From positions 1 to 64,000 of the forward strand of contig CAZXPW010000006.1 in the NCBI GenBank assembly GCA_964643355.1: DNA of 64,000 bases. The letters run 5' to 3'. Both the position numbers and the translations under genes were made by a program. Source of the DNA: FEN-1350 sp964643355 (GTDB lineage: Bacteria > Planctomycetota > Phycisphaerae > Sedimentisphaerales > Anaerohalosphaeraceae). How positions within the stretch are numbered: the stretch's first letter is position 1; each line of letters starts with the position of its first letter. The notes beneath the pieces are model-generated. The model worked only from the letters and a program-made list of their open reading frames with translations, did no database searches and was not told the origin of the DNA. Positions 1 to 8,519 of the stretch are shown piece after piece.

Positions 1-409
1 GATATTTCCACGCCTGCCGAACCAACCCTCTACGCAGCGGATTCTGCTCGACATAGCGCAAGGCCTGCCAGAAGTGCTCGCGCCCCAGCGGACAGGAGAA
101 GAAGCGATTCTGCCACAGATGGCCGCTGCGGGCGTGCAGGCGGTTGACATATTGCGTGTAGCGATAATGCGTCCGTCCCAACGCCTTGGCCAGCGAGTCG
201 GCGGCGCTGGGACGGGCGATCAGGTGGACATGATTGGTCATCAGGCACCAGCCGAGGATTTCCAGGCCGTGCAGTTCGGAGTGCTCGCGCAGGATTGACA
301 GGTACACGCGGCGGTCGTCATCGACGAAGAAGACATCCTGGCGGTTGTTGCCGCGCTGCGTGATGTGAACCGGCACCGCCGGAATCGCGATTCGGGCTGT
401 TCTGGGCAT
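1..409 (-). CDS. REP-associated tyrosine transposase (RAYT, Y1/HUH family), C-terminus cut by window edge
   Basis: The protein begins MPRTARIAIPAVPVHITQRG and runs 136 codons off the left edge. It shows the family order: an N-terminal strand ending ITQRGNNRQDVFF, then the metal-binding HUH motif in TNHVHLI (about residue 67-70), then YRYTQYVNRLHARSGHLW followed by QNRFF. RAYT proteins are single-strand DNA transposases related to IS200/IS605 TnpA that act on REP-like palindromes. The ATG at 409-407 is the only sensible start. A palindromic repeat lies 45 bp upstream and three more copies (one incomplete) lie within 2 kb, matching a RAYT with its own repeats. The missing C-terminus and the lack of a view beyond the edge prevent a statement on intactness. 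Confidence 0.88.
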   Translation of the reverse strand, partial: MPRTARIAIPAVPVHITQRGNNRQDVFFVDDDRRVYLSILREHSELHGLEILGWCLMTNHVHLIARPSAADSLAKALGRTHYRYTQYVNRLHARSGHLWQNRFFSCPLGREHFWQALRYVEQNPLRRGLVRQAWKY

Positions 410-453
410 AACAGATCATTTTAACGATGCCCCGTGAGCCGTCAAGACCAAAT

Positions 454-474
454 AATAGGTGACTGTCCCCTATT
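454..474 (-). repeat. REP-like palindromic repeat, copy 1 (inverted orientation)
   Basis: A 21-nt imperfect palindrome of the form AATAGG-N9-CCTATT. The core here is the reverse complement of the GGACAGTCA core seen in copies 3 and 4. It sits just upstream of the transposase start. Confidence 0.75.
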
Positions 475-632
475 TCACTATTTCCACGGCTGATGCGTAG
501 GTTCTCCTCGCGCGAGCGGGTGGTTTTCGTTGCCTTCTCGTACCACAGCTCCACCTGATGGCCGCCAAGACCCGCGCCCAGCTTGAACACGCCATCCAAA
601 AACACTACCTCAGCGGTCAGTGAAAATTTCCC

Positions 633-1850
633 TCAATCCGCGATCAAACAGACACGAAAGCCGCGGCTGTCGCTTCTATTCCGGTAGTCGGGGTAGGCGG
701 TGCCGCGACTTGCAACGCGACAATTGATAGCGCCGCCGTCGTTGGCCCAGGAACCGCCGCGATACATCCGGGTGGTGCCGCTGGCCGGCCCGGCAGGATT
801 TGTTTCGGGGCTGGCACTGTAGTAGTTGAATGCATACCAGTCGTTGCACCATTCGCTGACATTGCCGGCCATATCATAGAGGCCATAGCCATTGGGCGGG
901 AAACAGCCCACAGGCGATGTCATGGGCGAGATTCCATCATCCCACAGGGGATGGTACTGGGTACCCGGCACATGGATGGCGTAGCTGTAGGAACTGGAAC
1001 TGATGTAGTTCGCCTCGTTGTGGCTGATCGTGTCGCCCCAGGGGAACCGCCGGCCGGACAGTCCACCTCGCGCGGCATACTCCCATTGTGCCTCTGTGGG
1101 CAGTCGGTAGCCGTTCTTGCGGAAGTCGCAGGTCCCTGTGGACAGGTCGTAACACGGTTGTCGGCCTTCCTGCTGGCTGCGCCAGTTGCAGTAGGCTATC
1201 GCGCCGTACCACATGACATAGACCACAGGGTCATTATTCATGTCCCGCCCGCCTTTGGAGCGAACCCAGAAGGCTCCTGCGTGGTAATCGATGGGAATCA
1301 AGTAGTCCGGGCTTGGATTCTCGAGGGGATAGATCAGACAGTAGGCGCCCCCGGTACCGGCGCCTGTCTTACCGGCGACCCGATGCCGGCCGGCCGTTCC
1401 GTCCACGACTTCGATGTCTCCCTGCGACAGGGCCGCATTGAGGAACTGGCAGTATTGCCCGTTGGTGATTTCGTATTGGCTCATAGAGAAGGAAGAAAGC
1501 GTTACCGTGTGGACCGGCAGCTCCGCGGCCGAGCCGTCCTCCGGAAAGGAGTTGCCCATCAGAAATGTCCCGCCGGGGATGGGAACCATATCCGAAGGGA
1601 TACGGTTGCCGCTACCCCATTGGTTGAGCCACTGGCAGAGGCCCTCGGTATCCACCCCTCCGGAGCGGAGCACATCGGCCCCCTGACACCAGTGATTGGA
1701 TTCATCACACGGGGCCAGCCACCAGGCGGCCATCACGGCAAAATCCTCCAGGTCCACATAACAGTCGCCCGTGAGGTCTGCCGAGGGACAGTCGGCCCAA
1801 ACCGGCACAGCCACCACGATAAGCCCACAGAACAGCCAGGTAATCCGCAT
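633..1850 (-). CDS. Secreted formylglycine-generating-enzyme-fold (SUMF1/DUF323) protein with N-terminal dockerin-like segment
   Basis: A 405-residue protein with a signal peptide (MRITWLFCGLIVVAVPVWA). Residues about 20-75 carry two planctomycete dockerin-like repeats (DLTGDCYVDLEDFAVMAAWW, then a second ending in WLNQWGS). Residues about 85-405 are an FGE-sulfatase fold: PGGTFLMG, YRLPTEAQWEYAARGG, AGNVSEW, YRGGSWAND and RGFRV are all recognisable. True formylglycine-generating enzymes use a cysteine pair in the segment after RGGS; here that segment reads SWANDGGAINCRVAS, so the first cysteine is missing. I infer it is not a sulfatase activator but a surface protein using the fold for another purpose. 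The start at 1850 is chosen because AAGGAG lies 6 nt upstream; an upstream in-frame ATG extension adds no recognisable sequence. Confidence 0.85.
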   Translation of the reverse strand: MRITWLFCGLIVVAVPVWADCPSADLTGDCYVDLEDFAVMAAWWLAPCDESNHWCQGADVLRSGGVDTEGLCQWLNQWGSGNRIPSDMVPIPGGTFLMGNSFPEDGSAAELPVHTVTLSSFSMSQYEITNGQYCQFLNAALSQGDIEVVDGTAGRHRVAGKTGAGTGGAYCLIYPLENPSPDYLIPIDYHAGAFWVRSKGGRDMNNDPVVYVMWYGAIAYCNWRSQQEGRQPCYDLSTGTCDFRKNGYRLPTEAQWEYAARGGLSGRRFPWGDTISHNEANYISSSSYSYAIHVPGTQYHPLWDDGISPMTSPVGCFPPNGYGLYDMAGNVSEWCNDWYAFNYYSASPETNPAGPASGTTRMYRGGSWANDGGAINCRVASRGTAYPDYRNRSDSRGFRVCLIAD

Positions 1851-2048
1851 ACCCATCTCCTTCAAAAACAAACCAGGCTTTGTCATTTCACACCCTACTC
1901 TATACTCCTGAGCCACATGCAAAACCTCCCAAAGTTGGCTGGAACTCTCCAGTCGCTGAATGCTTCGGGAGGTCAAATGACTCTCATTGCATTGTATAGC
2001 ATGCAACACCCATATTGCAAGCAAATCCCCCCCCCCATTTTTTTGGGA

Positions 2049-2064
2049 AATAGGGGACAGTCAC
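2049..2064 (+). repeat. REP-like palindromic repeat, copy 2 (incomplete)
   Basis: AATAGGGGACAGTCAC, identical to the left three quarters of copies 3 and 4, but the CCTATT arm is lost. Confidence 0.65.
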
Positions 2065-2270
2065 GAATGGCACTGCCGTCCGGTATTCCCGTGTTGCCCG
2101 GTGGTTATGTTATTCCTGAGGAATTCCGTAGCGGGTGTCGGGGTTGTTGCATGAGCGGATAACGGTGGCGTCGGCGTTTGAGAACGCGCGCTTCAATTCG
2201 GCCGGGGCGGTCGGCCACCTCGTTGGCTGCGATGTGGGCCAGATAATAGGATAATAGTAGGATAATGGAT

Positions 2271-2291
2271 AATAGGGGACAGTCACCTATT
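2271..2291 (+). repeat. REP-like palindromic repeat, copy 3
   Basis: AATAGG arm, GGACAGTCA core, CCTATT arm; identical to copy 4, 30 bp away. Preceded by a run of GGATAATA-type repeats (about 2243-2270). Confidence 0.75.
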
Positions 2292-2321
2292 TTTCTCCTT
2301 CTTGTTGTTGGAAATAGGGGA

Positions 2322-2342
2322 AATAGGGGACAGTCACCTATT
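2322..2342 (+). repeat. REP-like palindromic repeat, copy 4
   Basis: Same arms and core as copy 3; preceded by a duplicated AAATAGGGG at 2312-2320, which suggests partial copies stacking. Confidence 0.75.
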
Positions 2343-2420
2343 ATTTCATGCTACCTTACATCCACTATTGTTTTCCATTCCATTTCACCGCTCTGCTAAG
2401 ATATTGGTTATTCCGACCCA

Positions 2421-2450
2421 TCCTGTAAATCCCGTAAATCGCGTCTATGA
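2421..2450 (+). repeat. Dispersed phrase repeat (TCCTGTAAATC ... AATCGCGTCTATGA)
   Basis: Resembles 2579-2602 (ATCCTGTAAATCGCGTCTAA) and the reverse complement of 5090-5105 (AGGATTTACAGGATT). Function unknown. Confidence 0.5.
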
Positions 2451-2578
2451 TTTCTGCTGCTCGCTGCTTACTGCTAACTTGAGTCCTTTGCCGCCTTTGC
2501 GTGAGGTAAATTCAATTTTCCCGGCTCCTTTTCCATTATCCAATCTCAAATATCCAATTTCAAATCGTCCCATCTTGT

Positions 2579-2640
2579 TAATCCTGTAAATCGCGTCTAA
2601 GATATTTTGCCTTGGCGTCTCCGCGTCTTTGCGTGAGTCA
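2579..2640 (+). repeat. Dispersed phrase repeat (TAAATCGCGTC ... GGCGTCTCCGCGTCTTTGCGTGAG)
   Basis: The second half, CTTGGCGTCTCCGCGTC plus TTTGCGTGAG, matches the reverse complement of 5044-5072 with a few differences; TTTGCGTGAG also occurs at about 2496-2505. Confidence 0.55.
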
Positions 2641-3436
2641 ATTCGTTTTGAACTTTTGTATTTGTGCTTCTGGATTTGTTTAGAATTTAGGATGTAGTGC
2701 TTAGAATTTATCCTATTCTTGGCGTGACCTATGGACTTGTTTGTGAACCGTTTCTCCAACCGCCAACCATTCTCCCATTCCTCCGGCCCGAATCAAGCAA
2801 TTTCCCCCGCCTTTTCTGTTTATCTCTTGTTCGATTTACTTCATGATTGTGGGTAGAATTCGGATCGGCAAGGTTGACGATAGTCAGCCGTTGGCTGAGG
2901 GGGGACCGTTCACAGAAATTGTCGTTCATTTCGAGAACGGGCCCTGCCCGAAGTCATCAGGCGGCTTTAGCCGCCCTCCGGCCGATCCCAATCCCGTGAA
3001 ATCCGTGGATATTGTTTTCCCTTCGCGTGAGGAACAATCTGCGTCAATCGGTGTAATCTGCGGATATCGTTTACCGGTTTCTACATCCTAAATCCTACAT
3101 CCTTTATCCTGAACTTATTGTGAAAACCGATCTTGCAGATTCCCTTTTATATCACATAGAGGACAGATTCATTCCAGTATAACAAAAAGTAATAGAGGAA
3201 CAAAACCCAGCAAGACAGGACAAAACTGCTCCGCAAATACCTGTCAATTAAGCACTTACGATTTTCAGGGCAAGCAAGATCGTATCAATCGCTTGTAAAT
3301 CCATGATGGACAAGGGTTTAAAAATCCAAAATCGTCGAAAAAGCTGGCAAAGCACGAATTTGATTACCGCGATCTTGCTGATGTTCTAAATATTCCCCAC
3401 CCCGATTAAGACATATTAACTGGATAATGTATATCA

Positions 3437-4999
3437 TTAATCTACCAAAACGATCGCTCCGGTTGGACAAATTTCTGCCGCTTCTTGTCCGGCCTGTTTC
3501 AAACCTTCGGCGATTGTGCTCCCAAACGGTACGGCCACACGAACATCAAATCCCCGGCCGATGAATGTTAATCCCAGTTCCTCTCGATGCTTATGCGCAA
3601 CCTGAATGCACAGGCCGCAATCGATGCACTTGCCCGATTCGTAAATCACGATTTTTGAGCTGGAATCCTGATGAAATTCTCGATGCGGAGATTCGTAGGC
3701 AACCGCTTTTGCATCAAGGACTTGCGCGCATTCGCGCAACCGGCATGCATCGTTCTTCCGACAATCGCAATGCAAACAACGACGCGCTTCGGCGACGGCC
3801 TGATCGTCTGTAATTCCTTTCCTTATGCCAACTTGTGAAACTCGACCTGCCGGATCTGCCTGGGCCGTGAATCGCTGGAGTTCTTCAGAACAAAGCATTC
3901 CCATTCGGCAATTGAAACGCAGATTAACTCCCGTAACTTCTTTTCCTGTAAGGAATTGTGTGATGGACTCTGCCGCTTCTTTGCCGTCGGCCACCGCCCG
4001 CACGGCCAGTTTTCGATTTCCACGAACGACATTACCGCCGGCGAAAATCCCTGGTACATTGGTATGGTATGTAACTTTATTAATGACAATGGTTTGTGGC
4101 TTGACTTCAACCCCCAACTCTTCGACATCCTTATCTCCGATACCCCCCATCGCCAAAAACAGCGCATCGTGGTTTCTACGGAGTTCCCCCCAGGAAATGT
4201 CAACTCCCGCTCGCACCCCGGTCCTGATCTGAAATCCTGCGGCTGTCAGTTTCGCAACTTCTTTATTGACAATATCTTGTGTCAGCTTGTCTTTCAGTTC
4301 ATCCACAAGTAATCCGCCGCCGGGATGATCCTTGGCCTCATAGACCGTAACCGTAAACCCTTTCTGTGCAAGATGATACGCTGCAGCCAGTCCCGCAGGC
4401 CCGGCCCCGATGACCGCAACCGATTTTCCCATCGGCTTGACACAATCCGCAACGAACACCTCATCCGATTCAAGATCCTTGTCTGCGACATATCTCTTTA
4501 GCAGACAAATACTTACAGCATCGTCTTTTTGCCTTCGGCGGCAGACCTTTTCACACGGAGCCGGACAAATTCTGCCCAGTATTGCGGGAATTGCGATATC
4601 GCGTTTTACTGTGCAGATCGCATCTTTCAGCTTTCCTGCGGCGATCTGGCGAATCATCAGGGGGATTTCCATCTCGGCCGGACAGCCGATCTGGCATGGT
4701 CCCATGCAGTCGCCGGCATGATCGGAGAGCAAAAGTTCGACGGCCGTGCGGCGCGCTGCGATTATAACTTCCGATTGGGACTCGACTTGCATTCCATCGA
4801 CGGCCTTTGTCGCGCACGATGGAACCAGAGATTGTGAGCCGTTAATTCTGACAACACAGACCATGCAACTGGTCGAAGGCGCAAACTCCTTCGCCCAGCA
4901 CATCGTCGGAATCTCGATGCCCAGTTTGCGGGCGGCTTCGAGAACCGTCGAGCCGTTTTCGACTTCTACAGGTTTTCCATCGATTGTCAGTCTAATCAT
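3437..4999 (-). CDS. Iron-sulfur/FAD subunit of a putative electron-bifurcating (Bfu/Nfn-like) oxidoreductase: [2Fe-2S] ferredoxin + GltD-like + 4Fe-4S
   Basis: A 520-residue protein in four parts. Residues 1-75 form a NuoG/HydA-like [2Fe-2S] domain (C34, C45, C48, C62). Residues about 90-190 have the His/Cys cluster region HAGDCMGPCQIGCP and CPAPCEKVC, as in GltD/DPD N-terminal domains. Residues about 210-385 form an FAD fold with VIGAGPAGLAAAYHL and GIFAGGNVVRG. The C-terminus has CLHCDCRKNDAC and a last cluster CIDCGLC...CPTGAI. The usual second Rossmann unit for NADPH (GGGNVAMD-like) is absent: the chain passes from LFLAMGG to GIFAGG within about 45 residues. It lies on the same strand as the fused NuoEF gene, 580 bp downstream. 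The start at 4999 is where homology begins; no strong ribosome site is visible. Confidence 0.8.
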   Translation of the reverse strand: MIRLTIDGKPVEVENGSTVLEAARKLGIEIPTMCWAKEFAPSTSCMVCVVRINGSQSLVPSCATKAVDGMQVESQSEVIIAARRTAVELLLSDHAGDCMGPCQIGCPAEMEIPLMIRQIAAGKLKDAICTVKRDIAIPAILGRICPAPCEKVCRRRQKDDAVSICLLKRYVADKDLESDEVFVADCVKPMGKSVAVIGAGPAGLAAAYHLAQKGFTVTVYEAKDHPGGGLLVDELKDKLTQDIVNKEVAKLTAAGFQIRTGVRAGVDISWGELRRNHDALFLAMGGIGDKDVEELGVEVKPQTIVINKVTYHTNVPGIFAGGNVVRGNRKLAVRAVADGKEAAESITQFLTGKEVTGVNLRFNCRMGMLCSEELQRFTAQADPAGRVSQVGIRKGITDDQAVAEARRCLHCDCRKNDACRLRECAQVLDAKAVAYESPHREFHQDSSSKIVIYESGKCIDCGLCIQVAHKHREELGLTFIGRGFDVRVAVPFGSTIAEGLKQAGQEAAEICPTGAIVLVD

Positions 5000-5581
5000 T
5001 ATAGGATACAGGATATAGGATTTAGTCAAGTCGCTTGTATTATACCTCACGCCAAGGCGCGGAGACACAAAGAATATTTCATGGGGACAGGATTTACAGG
5101 ATTCAAGGAACAAGATTTCGGATTGAGGGGTTAGGATTTGGGGAATGGCAACAGAATATTAACAGGGAAAGACAGGATACACAGGATATATATTTACCAC
5201 AGATGGCACCGAGGATCACAGAGGTTGGATCGGCTGCGGCGCTGCGCTCCTGTGTTGCCTTCGGGGTCAGCCCCCTCTCGAAATCAACAAACATTTCTGC
5301 GAGGGGCTATTCGGGTTGGACACCTTCGGTGTCCTCTGGATTCCCGCCTTTGCGGGAAAGAATGGGCGGTTCGCGAATCGCCCCTGATATGGAACGACCG
5401 GGGTCAAGAAGAAATTGTCATTTATTTTTCTACGGTTCCATGCGAATGAATCCTTTCGTTGAACCGAATGCTTATTGGGATTCCCGTTTTGGACATTTCG
5501 AACGATGGGTTATTCCTGCCCATACCGGCCCCGACAGAGCGGGGCCCTCCAGAAGAACCTCCGGGATAAAGCCGGGAACTT
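5000..5581. other. Intergenic stretch of repeats and small hairpins
   Basis: No gene is seen. It holds GGATACAGGATATAGGATTT (about 5003-5022), the inverted phrase repeat at 5044-5105, and hairpins such as GGACACCTTCGGTGTCC (about 5318-5334) and TTCCCGCCTTTGCGGGAA (about 5341-5358). The hairpins are not followed by a T run on either strand, so they are not called terminators. Confidence 0.5.
5044..5105 (-). repeat. Dispersed phrase repeat, inverted copy
   Basis: CTCACGCCAAGGCGCGGAG and AGGATTTACAGGATT are the reverse complements of phrases at 2579-2640 and 2421-2450, in a different order and spacing. Confidence 0.5.
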
Positions 5582-7972
5582 TCATTCGATGATGACGGCT
5601 TTGGAGGGGCAGACTTTCTTGCAGGTTCCGCAGCGGACGCAGAGCGAATCGTCGATCGTGTGTTTTTGATACGGCGTCATCGGGATCGCCTTGGTCGGGC
5701 AATGCTGGGCGCAGAGGGTGCAACCGATGCAATCGTCGGTAATAACGAACCGGATCAGGCCGAGGCACTTTCCGGCGGGGCATTTGCCGGCCAGGTGCGC
5801 TTCGTATTCGTCGCGGAAATACCGGATCGTCGAGAGGACCGGATTGGGCGCGGTTTTGCCGAGGCCGCACAAGCTGCCCATCTTGATTTGTTTCGACAGT
5901 TCTTCGAGTTTTTCGATGTCGCCGGGTTTGCCTTTGCCGGTGCACAGGCGATCGAGGATTTCCAGCATTCGTCGCGTTCCGACGCGACAGAAGGTACATT
6001 TGCCGCAGGACTGATTCTGGGTGAACTGGAGAAAATAACGCGCGATATCGACCATGCAGTCGGTCTCGTCGAGAACAACCAGGCCGCCCGAACCCATGAT
6101 GGCGCCGGCGCCGGTGAGCGATTCGTAATCGACGGGCACATCGCTGAGCCGTTCGGGCACGCAGCCGCCTGACGGTCCGCCGACCTGCACGGCCTTGAAT
6201 TTCAGGCCTCCGGCGATACCGCCGCCTATTTCCTCGACGATCTGCCGCAGGGTTATGCCCATCGGCACTTCGATCAGGCCGCCGCGGGCGACCTTGCCGG
6301 CCAGGGCGAAGACCTTGGTGCCTTTGCTGGTCGCGGTGCCGAGGTCGGCGAAGGCCCGGCCGCCGTGGCGGAGGATCCAAGGGACCATCGCATAGGTTTC
6401 GACATTGTTAATCAGGGTCGGTTTGTCCCACAGGCCGCTTTCCGCCGGGAACGGCGGGCGGAGCCGTGGCATGCCGCGGCGGCCCATGATGCTGGCCAGC
6501 AGTGCGGTCTCTTCGCCGCAGACGAAGGCGCCGGCGCCTTGGACGATCTGCAGGTCGAGCTTGCGGCCGGAGCGGCAGATGTCGGAGCCGAGAAAGCCGT
6601 GGGCGCGGCATTGTTCGATGGCGGCGGCGATCCGTTGGACGGCCAGTGGGTATTCGGCGCGGATGTAGAGGTAGCCGTTTTCGGCGCCGACGGTCAGTCC
6701 GGCAATAATCATGCCTTCGAGCACGCGGAAGGGATACGACTCCATCAACATGCGGTCCATAAACGCGCCGGGGTCGCCTTCGTCGCCGTTGCAGACGACG
6801 AATTTTTGCGGCGAGGTTTGCGCGCGGACGGCGGCCCACTTGCGGACGGTGGGGAACCCCGCGCCGCCTCGGCCGCGCAGGCCGGATGAACCGATTTCAT
6901 CCAGGACTTTTTCGGGCGGCGTTCCGTTGAGGCATTTATGCAGGGATTGAAATCCGCCAAACGAACTGTATTCCTCAATATCGACGGGGCTGATGACACC
7001 GCAGGATTCGGTGGCGATGCGGTTTTGGCGGCCGAGAAAATCGGCGACATGGCCTTCTCGGACATTGATGGCGAATCGCGAGATCGGCTGCGGCTTGGGG
7101 CCTTCGAGCAGCGAATCCAGGCCGGAGGAGACGGCGACCGAGATACGGCGCAGGCCGGAGGGGCGGAAGTGCTTGAGCAGAATGGGTTTAGCGTCTTCCG
7201 GCTGAACGCGAGCGTAGAGATGGCAGCTGCCGTCAGGCATCACCACTTCCAGCAGCGGCGTCTGGTAGCACATGCCGACGCAGCCGACATGTTTGACGGC
7301 GACGGAGATGCCGGTTTCTTCGAGGGCGGTCTTGATGGCGTCGTTGAGTTTGCCGCTACCGCGGGCCACGCAGCAAGAGCCCAGGCCGATACGGATCTCG
7401 GCTTGTTGCGGTTTTTTCGATGCGGCGTGTATTCGATGTTTCCGCTCGGCGTGGCGGGCCTTTTCGCGTGCGAGAAAGTCTTCGAGAACAGCGGCGACGG
7501 TGTCGGGCGTGAGGTGGCCGTAGGTGACCTCGCCTATCTGGACGGCCGGGGCCAGCGTGCAGCAGCCGAGACACGCGACTTTTTCGATGGTAAATATTCG
7601 ATTTGGGTCGGTGTCGTCGCCGGGGGGGATATTGAGGTGGCGGAGGAAGGCGTCGACGACGGCGGCCGAGCCCTTGACATGGCAGGCCGTGCCGACGCAG
7701 ACGCGGACGATGTGCTTGCCGGCCGGACGGTGGCGGAACTGGTCGTAGAACGAGCCGATGCTCTCGATGTCGGCCGGGCGGATTTCGGACAGCTCGCAGA
7801 CGCGCTGAAGGGCCGGACGCGGGAGGTAACCGTAGTGGCGCTGCAGGGCCTGGAGGATCGCCAGGACCTTGTGCGGCTCGGCACCAAGCTCCGTCAGGCA
7901 GCGATCGACGAAAGAAAAGTCGATCGATTGACTATGGACTATTGATTGATGGCTATTGGTTTCGGATTTCAT
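5582..7972 (-). CDS. Fused NuoE-ferredoxin-NuoF diaphorase subunit of a putative electron-bifurcating complex
   Basis: About 796 residues. Residues about 15-160 are NuoE-like, with the thioredoxin-fold [2Fe-2S] cysteines in CVGTACHVKGS and CLGCCTLAP. About 185-280 is a second thioredoxin-like ferredoxin (GLGSCCVARGS, GCVGMCYQTP), as in HndB/HydB N-termini. About 290-700 is NuoF, with the FMN/NADH motifs RGRGGAGFPT, NGDEGDPGAF and CGEETALLASI and the N3 cluster SCGKCTFCRVGTRR. The C-terminus adds two [4Fe-4S] clusters, CIGCTLCAQHCP and CVRCGTCKKVCP. The enzyme would oxidise or reduce NAD(H) with FMN and pass electrons to ferredoxin-like partners in the cytoplasm. NuoE and NuoF are usually separate; here they are one chain. 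An alternative start at 7993 adds seven residues; the first 20 residues are encoded by repeat-like sequence, so the true start could be later. Confidence 0.87.
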   Translation of the reverse strand: MKSETNSHQSIVHSQSIDFSFVDRCLTELGAEPHKVLAILQALQRHYGYLPRPALQRVCELSEIRPADIESIGSFYDQFRHRPAGKHIVRVCVGTACHVKGSAAVVDAFLRHLNIPPGDDTDPNRIFTIEKVACLGCCTLAPAVQIGEVTYGHLTPDTVAAVLEDFLAREKARHAERKHRIHAASKKPQQAEIRIGLGSCCVARGSGKLNDAIKTALEETGISVAVKHVGCVGMCYQTPLLEVVMPDGSCHLYARVQPEDAKPILLKHFRPSGLRRISVAVSSGLDSLLEGPKPQPISRFAINVREGHVADFLGRQNRIATESCGVISPVDIEEYSSFGGFQSLHKCLNGTPPEKVLDEIGSSGLRGRGGAGFPTVRKWAAVRAQTSPQKFVVCNGDEGDPGAFMDRMLMESYPFRVLEGMIIAGLTVGAENGYLYIRAEYPLAVQRIAAAIEQCRAHGFLGSDICRSGRKLDLQIVQGAGAFVCGEETALLASIMGRRGMPRLRPPFPAESGLWDKPTLINNVETYAMVPWILRHGGRAFADLGTATSKGTKVFALAGKVARGGLIEVPMGITLRQIVEEIGGGIAGGLKFKAVQVGGPSGGCVPERLSDVPVDYESLTGAGAIMGSGGLVVLDETDCMVDIARYFLQFTQNQSCGKCTFCRVGTRRMLEILDRLCTGKGKPGDIEKLEELSKQIKMGSLCGLGKTAPNPVLSTIRYFRDEYEAHLAGKCPAGKCLGLIRFVITDDCIGCTLCAQHCPTKAIPMTPYQKHTIDDSLCVRCGTCKKVCPSKAVIIE

Positions 7973-8369
7973 GCAACGATCTACAGTATCCACATACGGT
8001 TCCGTCGCTGGTCGCTGGTACGAACGACAAAGTCGCTGTTCTCTGGTCGCTGTCGCTGGTTAAACACCTAACGGCGAACATAGATTTACGCAGCCCTGGA
8101 TATTATACGCGAAAGGGGGAAGGGAAATCAAAGACCAAATATATAAGATATAAGATACAGATAGAAGATAAAAGATGGCGGAAGCGTTCCGTGGAAAACC
8201 GGGGGTTGGTGGCCTTATGAAGTCGGCATCAAGTTGTGAGCAGCCATCAACAGAAAATATTTGACGCGATAAGCAGGACGGAATGAATGCACATTGGATA
8301 ATCTTCGGCATGGAGCCGGGGCTTTTTGAGGACGGATCGGCCGAAAGGTTCCTGACATCATTTCGAAAG
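7973..8369. other. Intergenic repeats, no gene
   Basis: GTCGCTGGTCGCTGGT-type tandem phrases occur at about 8004-8060, also found at about 33690-33710. The rest (8070-8330) has stop-rich frames and no recognisable feature. Confidence 0.45.
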
Positions 8370-8401
8370 AAAAACCCCGGCGGGGGGTAAGCCCGTCGGG
8401 G
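8367..8401 (-). terminator. Rho-independent terminator
   Basis: Reading the minus strand: CCCCGACGGG, a short loop, CCCGCCGGGG, then TTTTTCTTTC. Lies 120 bp downstream of the small lipoprotein gene and would end its transcript. Confidence 0.7.
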
Positions 8402-8519
8402 TCGCCGGAATCGGCAGAGGGTCTCCGGTTAATGGTTGTCGCGTTTGCAGGCGGGGCTCAACCTCCATGGGCGGGAGTCATCGTCCAGCCACAGGAAGGA
8501 ACCCGGCGGTCCGAGATGT

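Larger units (their letters stand above)
1851..3436. other. Long non-coding stretch made of short recurring repeats
   Basis: No open frame here looks like a protein. From 2049 to 2342 it holds three copies of the REP-like palindrome. From about 2400 to 3120 it is a patchwork of phrases such as CCTGTAAATC, GCGTCTCCGCGTCTTTGCG, TTGCGTGAG and CTACATCC/TTTATCC, several of which recur on the other strand near 5040-5110. From 3120 to 3436 it is AT-richer; the decamer-like GATCTTGC appears three times (about 3130, 3275 inverted, 3370). No tRNA or structured RNA was recognised. Confidence 0.6.

Noticed and set aside
318..605. Minus-strand open frame between the transposase and the FGE-fold gene
   Set aside because: It overlaps the transposase start in a different frame, and the translation shows no family; likely a shadow plus remnant sequence.
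951..2162. Long plus-strand open frame (403 codons) opposite the FGE-fold gene
   Set aside because: It is the antisense shadow of a well-supported coding sequence in a GC-rich genome; the translation has no family features.
2302..3091. Several short open frames in the repeat-rich gap
   Set aside because: They are made of the dispersed phrase repeats; no signal, no motif, no ribosome site.
3130..3380. Three GATCTTGC-like octamers, one inverted, as a possible operator or CRISPR-like array
   Set aside because: Spacing is irregular, units are only 8 nt and no spacer structure or cas gene is present.
5318..5358. Hairpins GGACACC/GGTGTCC and TTCCCGC/GCGGGAA as terminators for the downstream gene
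   Set aside because: No T run on either strand, and the hairpins lie within repeat sequence between two same-strand genes that probably belong together.
6938..7945. Long plus-strand open frame opposite the NuoEF fusion
   Set aside because: Antisense shadow; the minus-strand frame carries all the NuoE/NuoF motifs.
5582..7972. Reading the NuoEF fusion as an [FeFe]-hydrogenase subunit set
   Set aside because: No H-cluster signature (TSCCPxW/MPCxxKxxE) occurs in the window, so a hydrogenase cannot be claimed.
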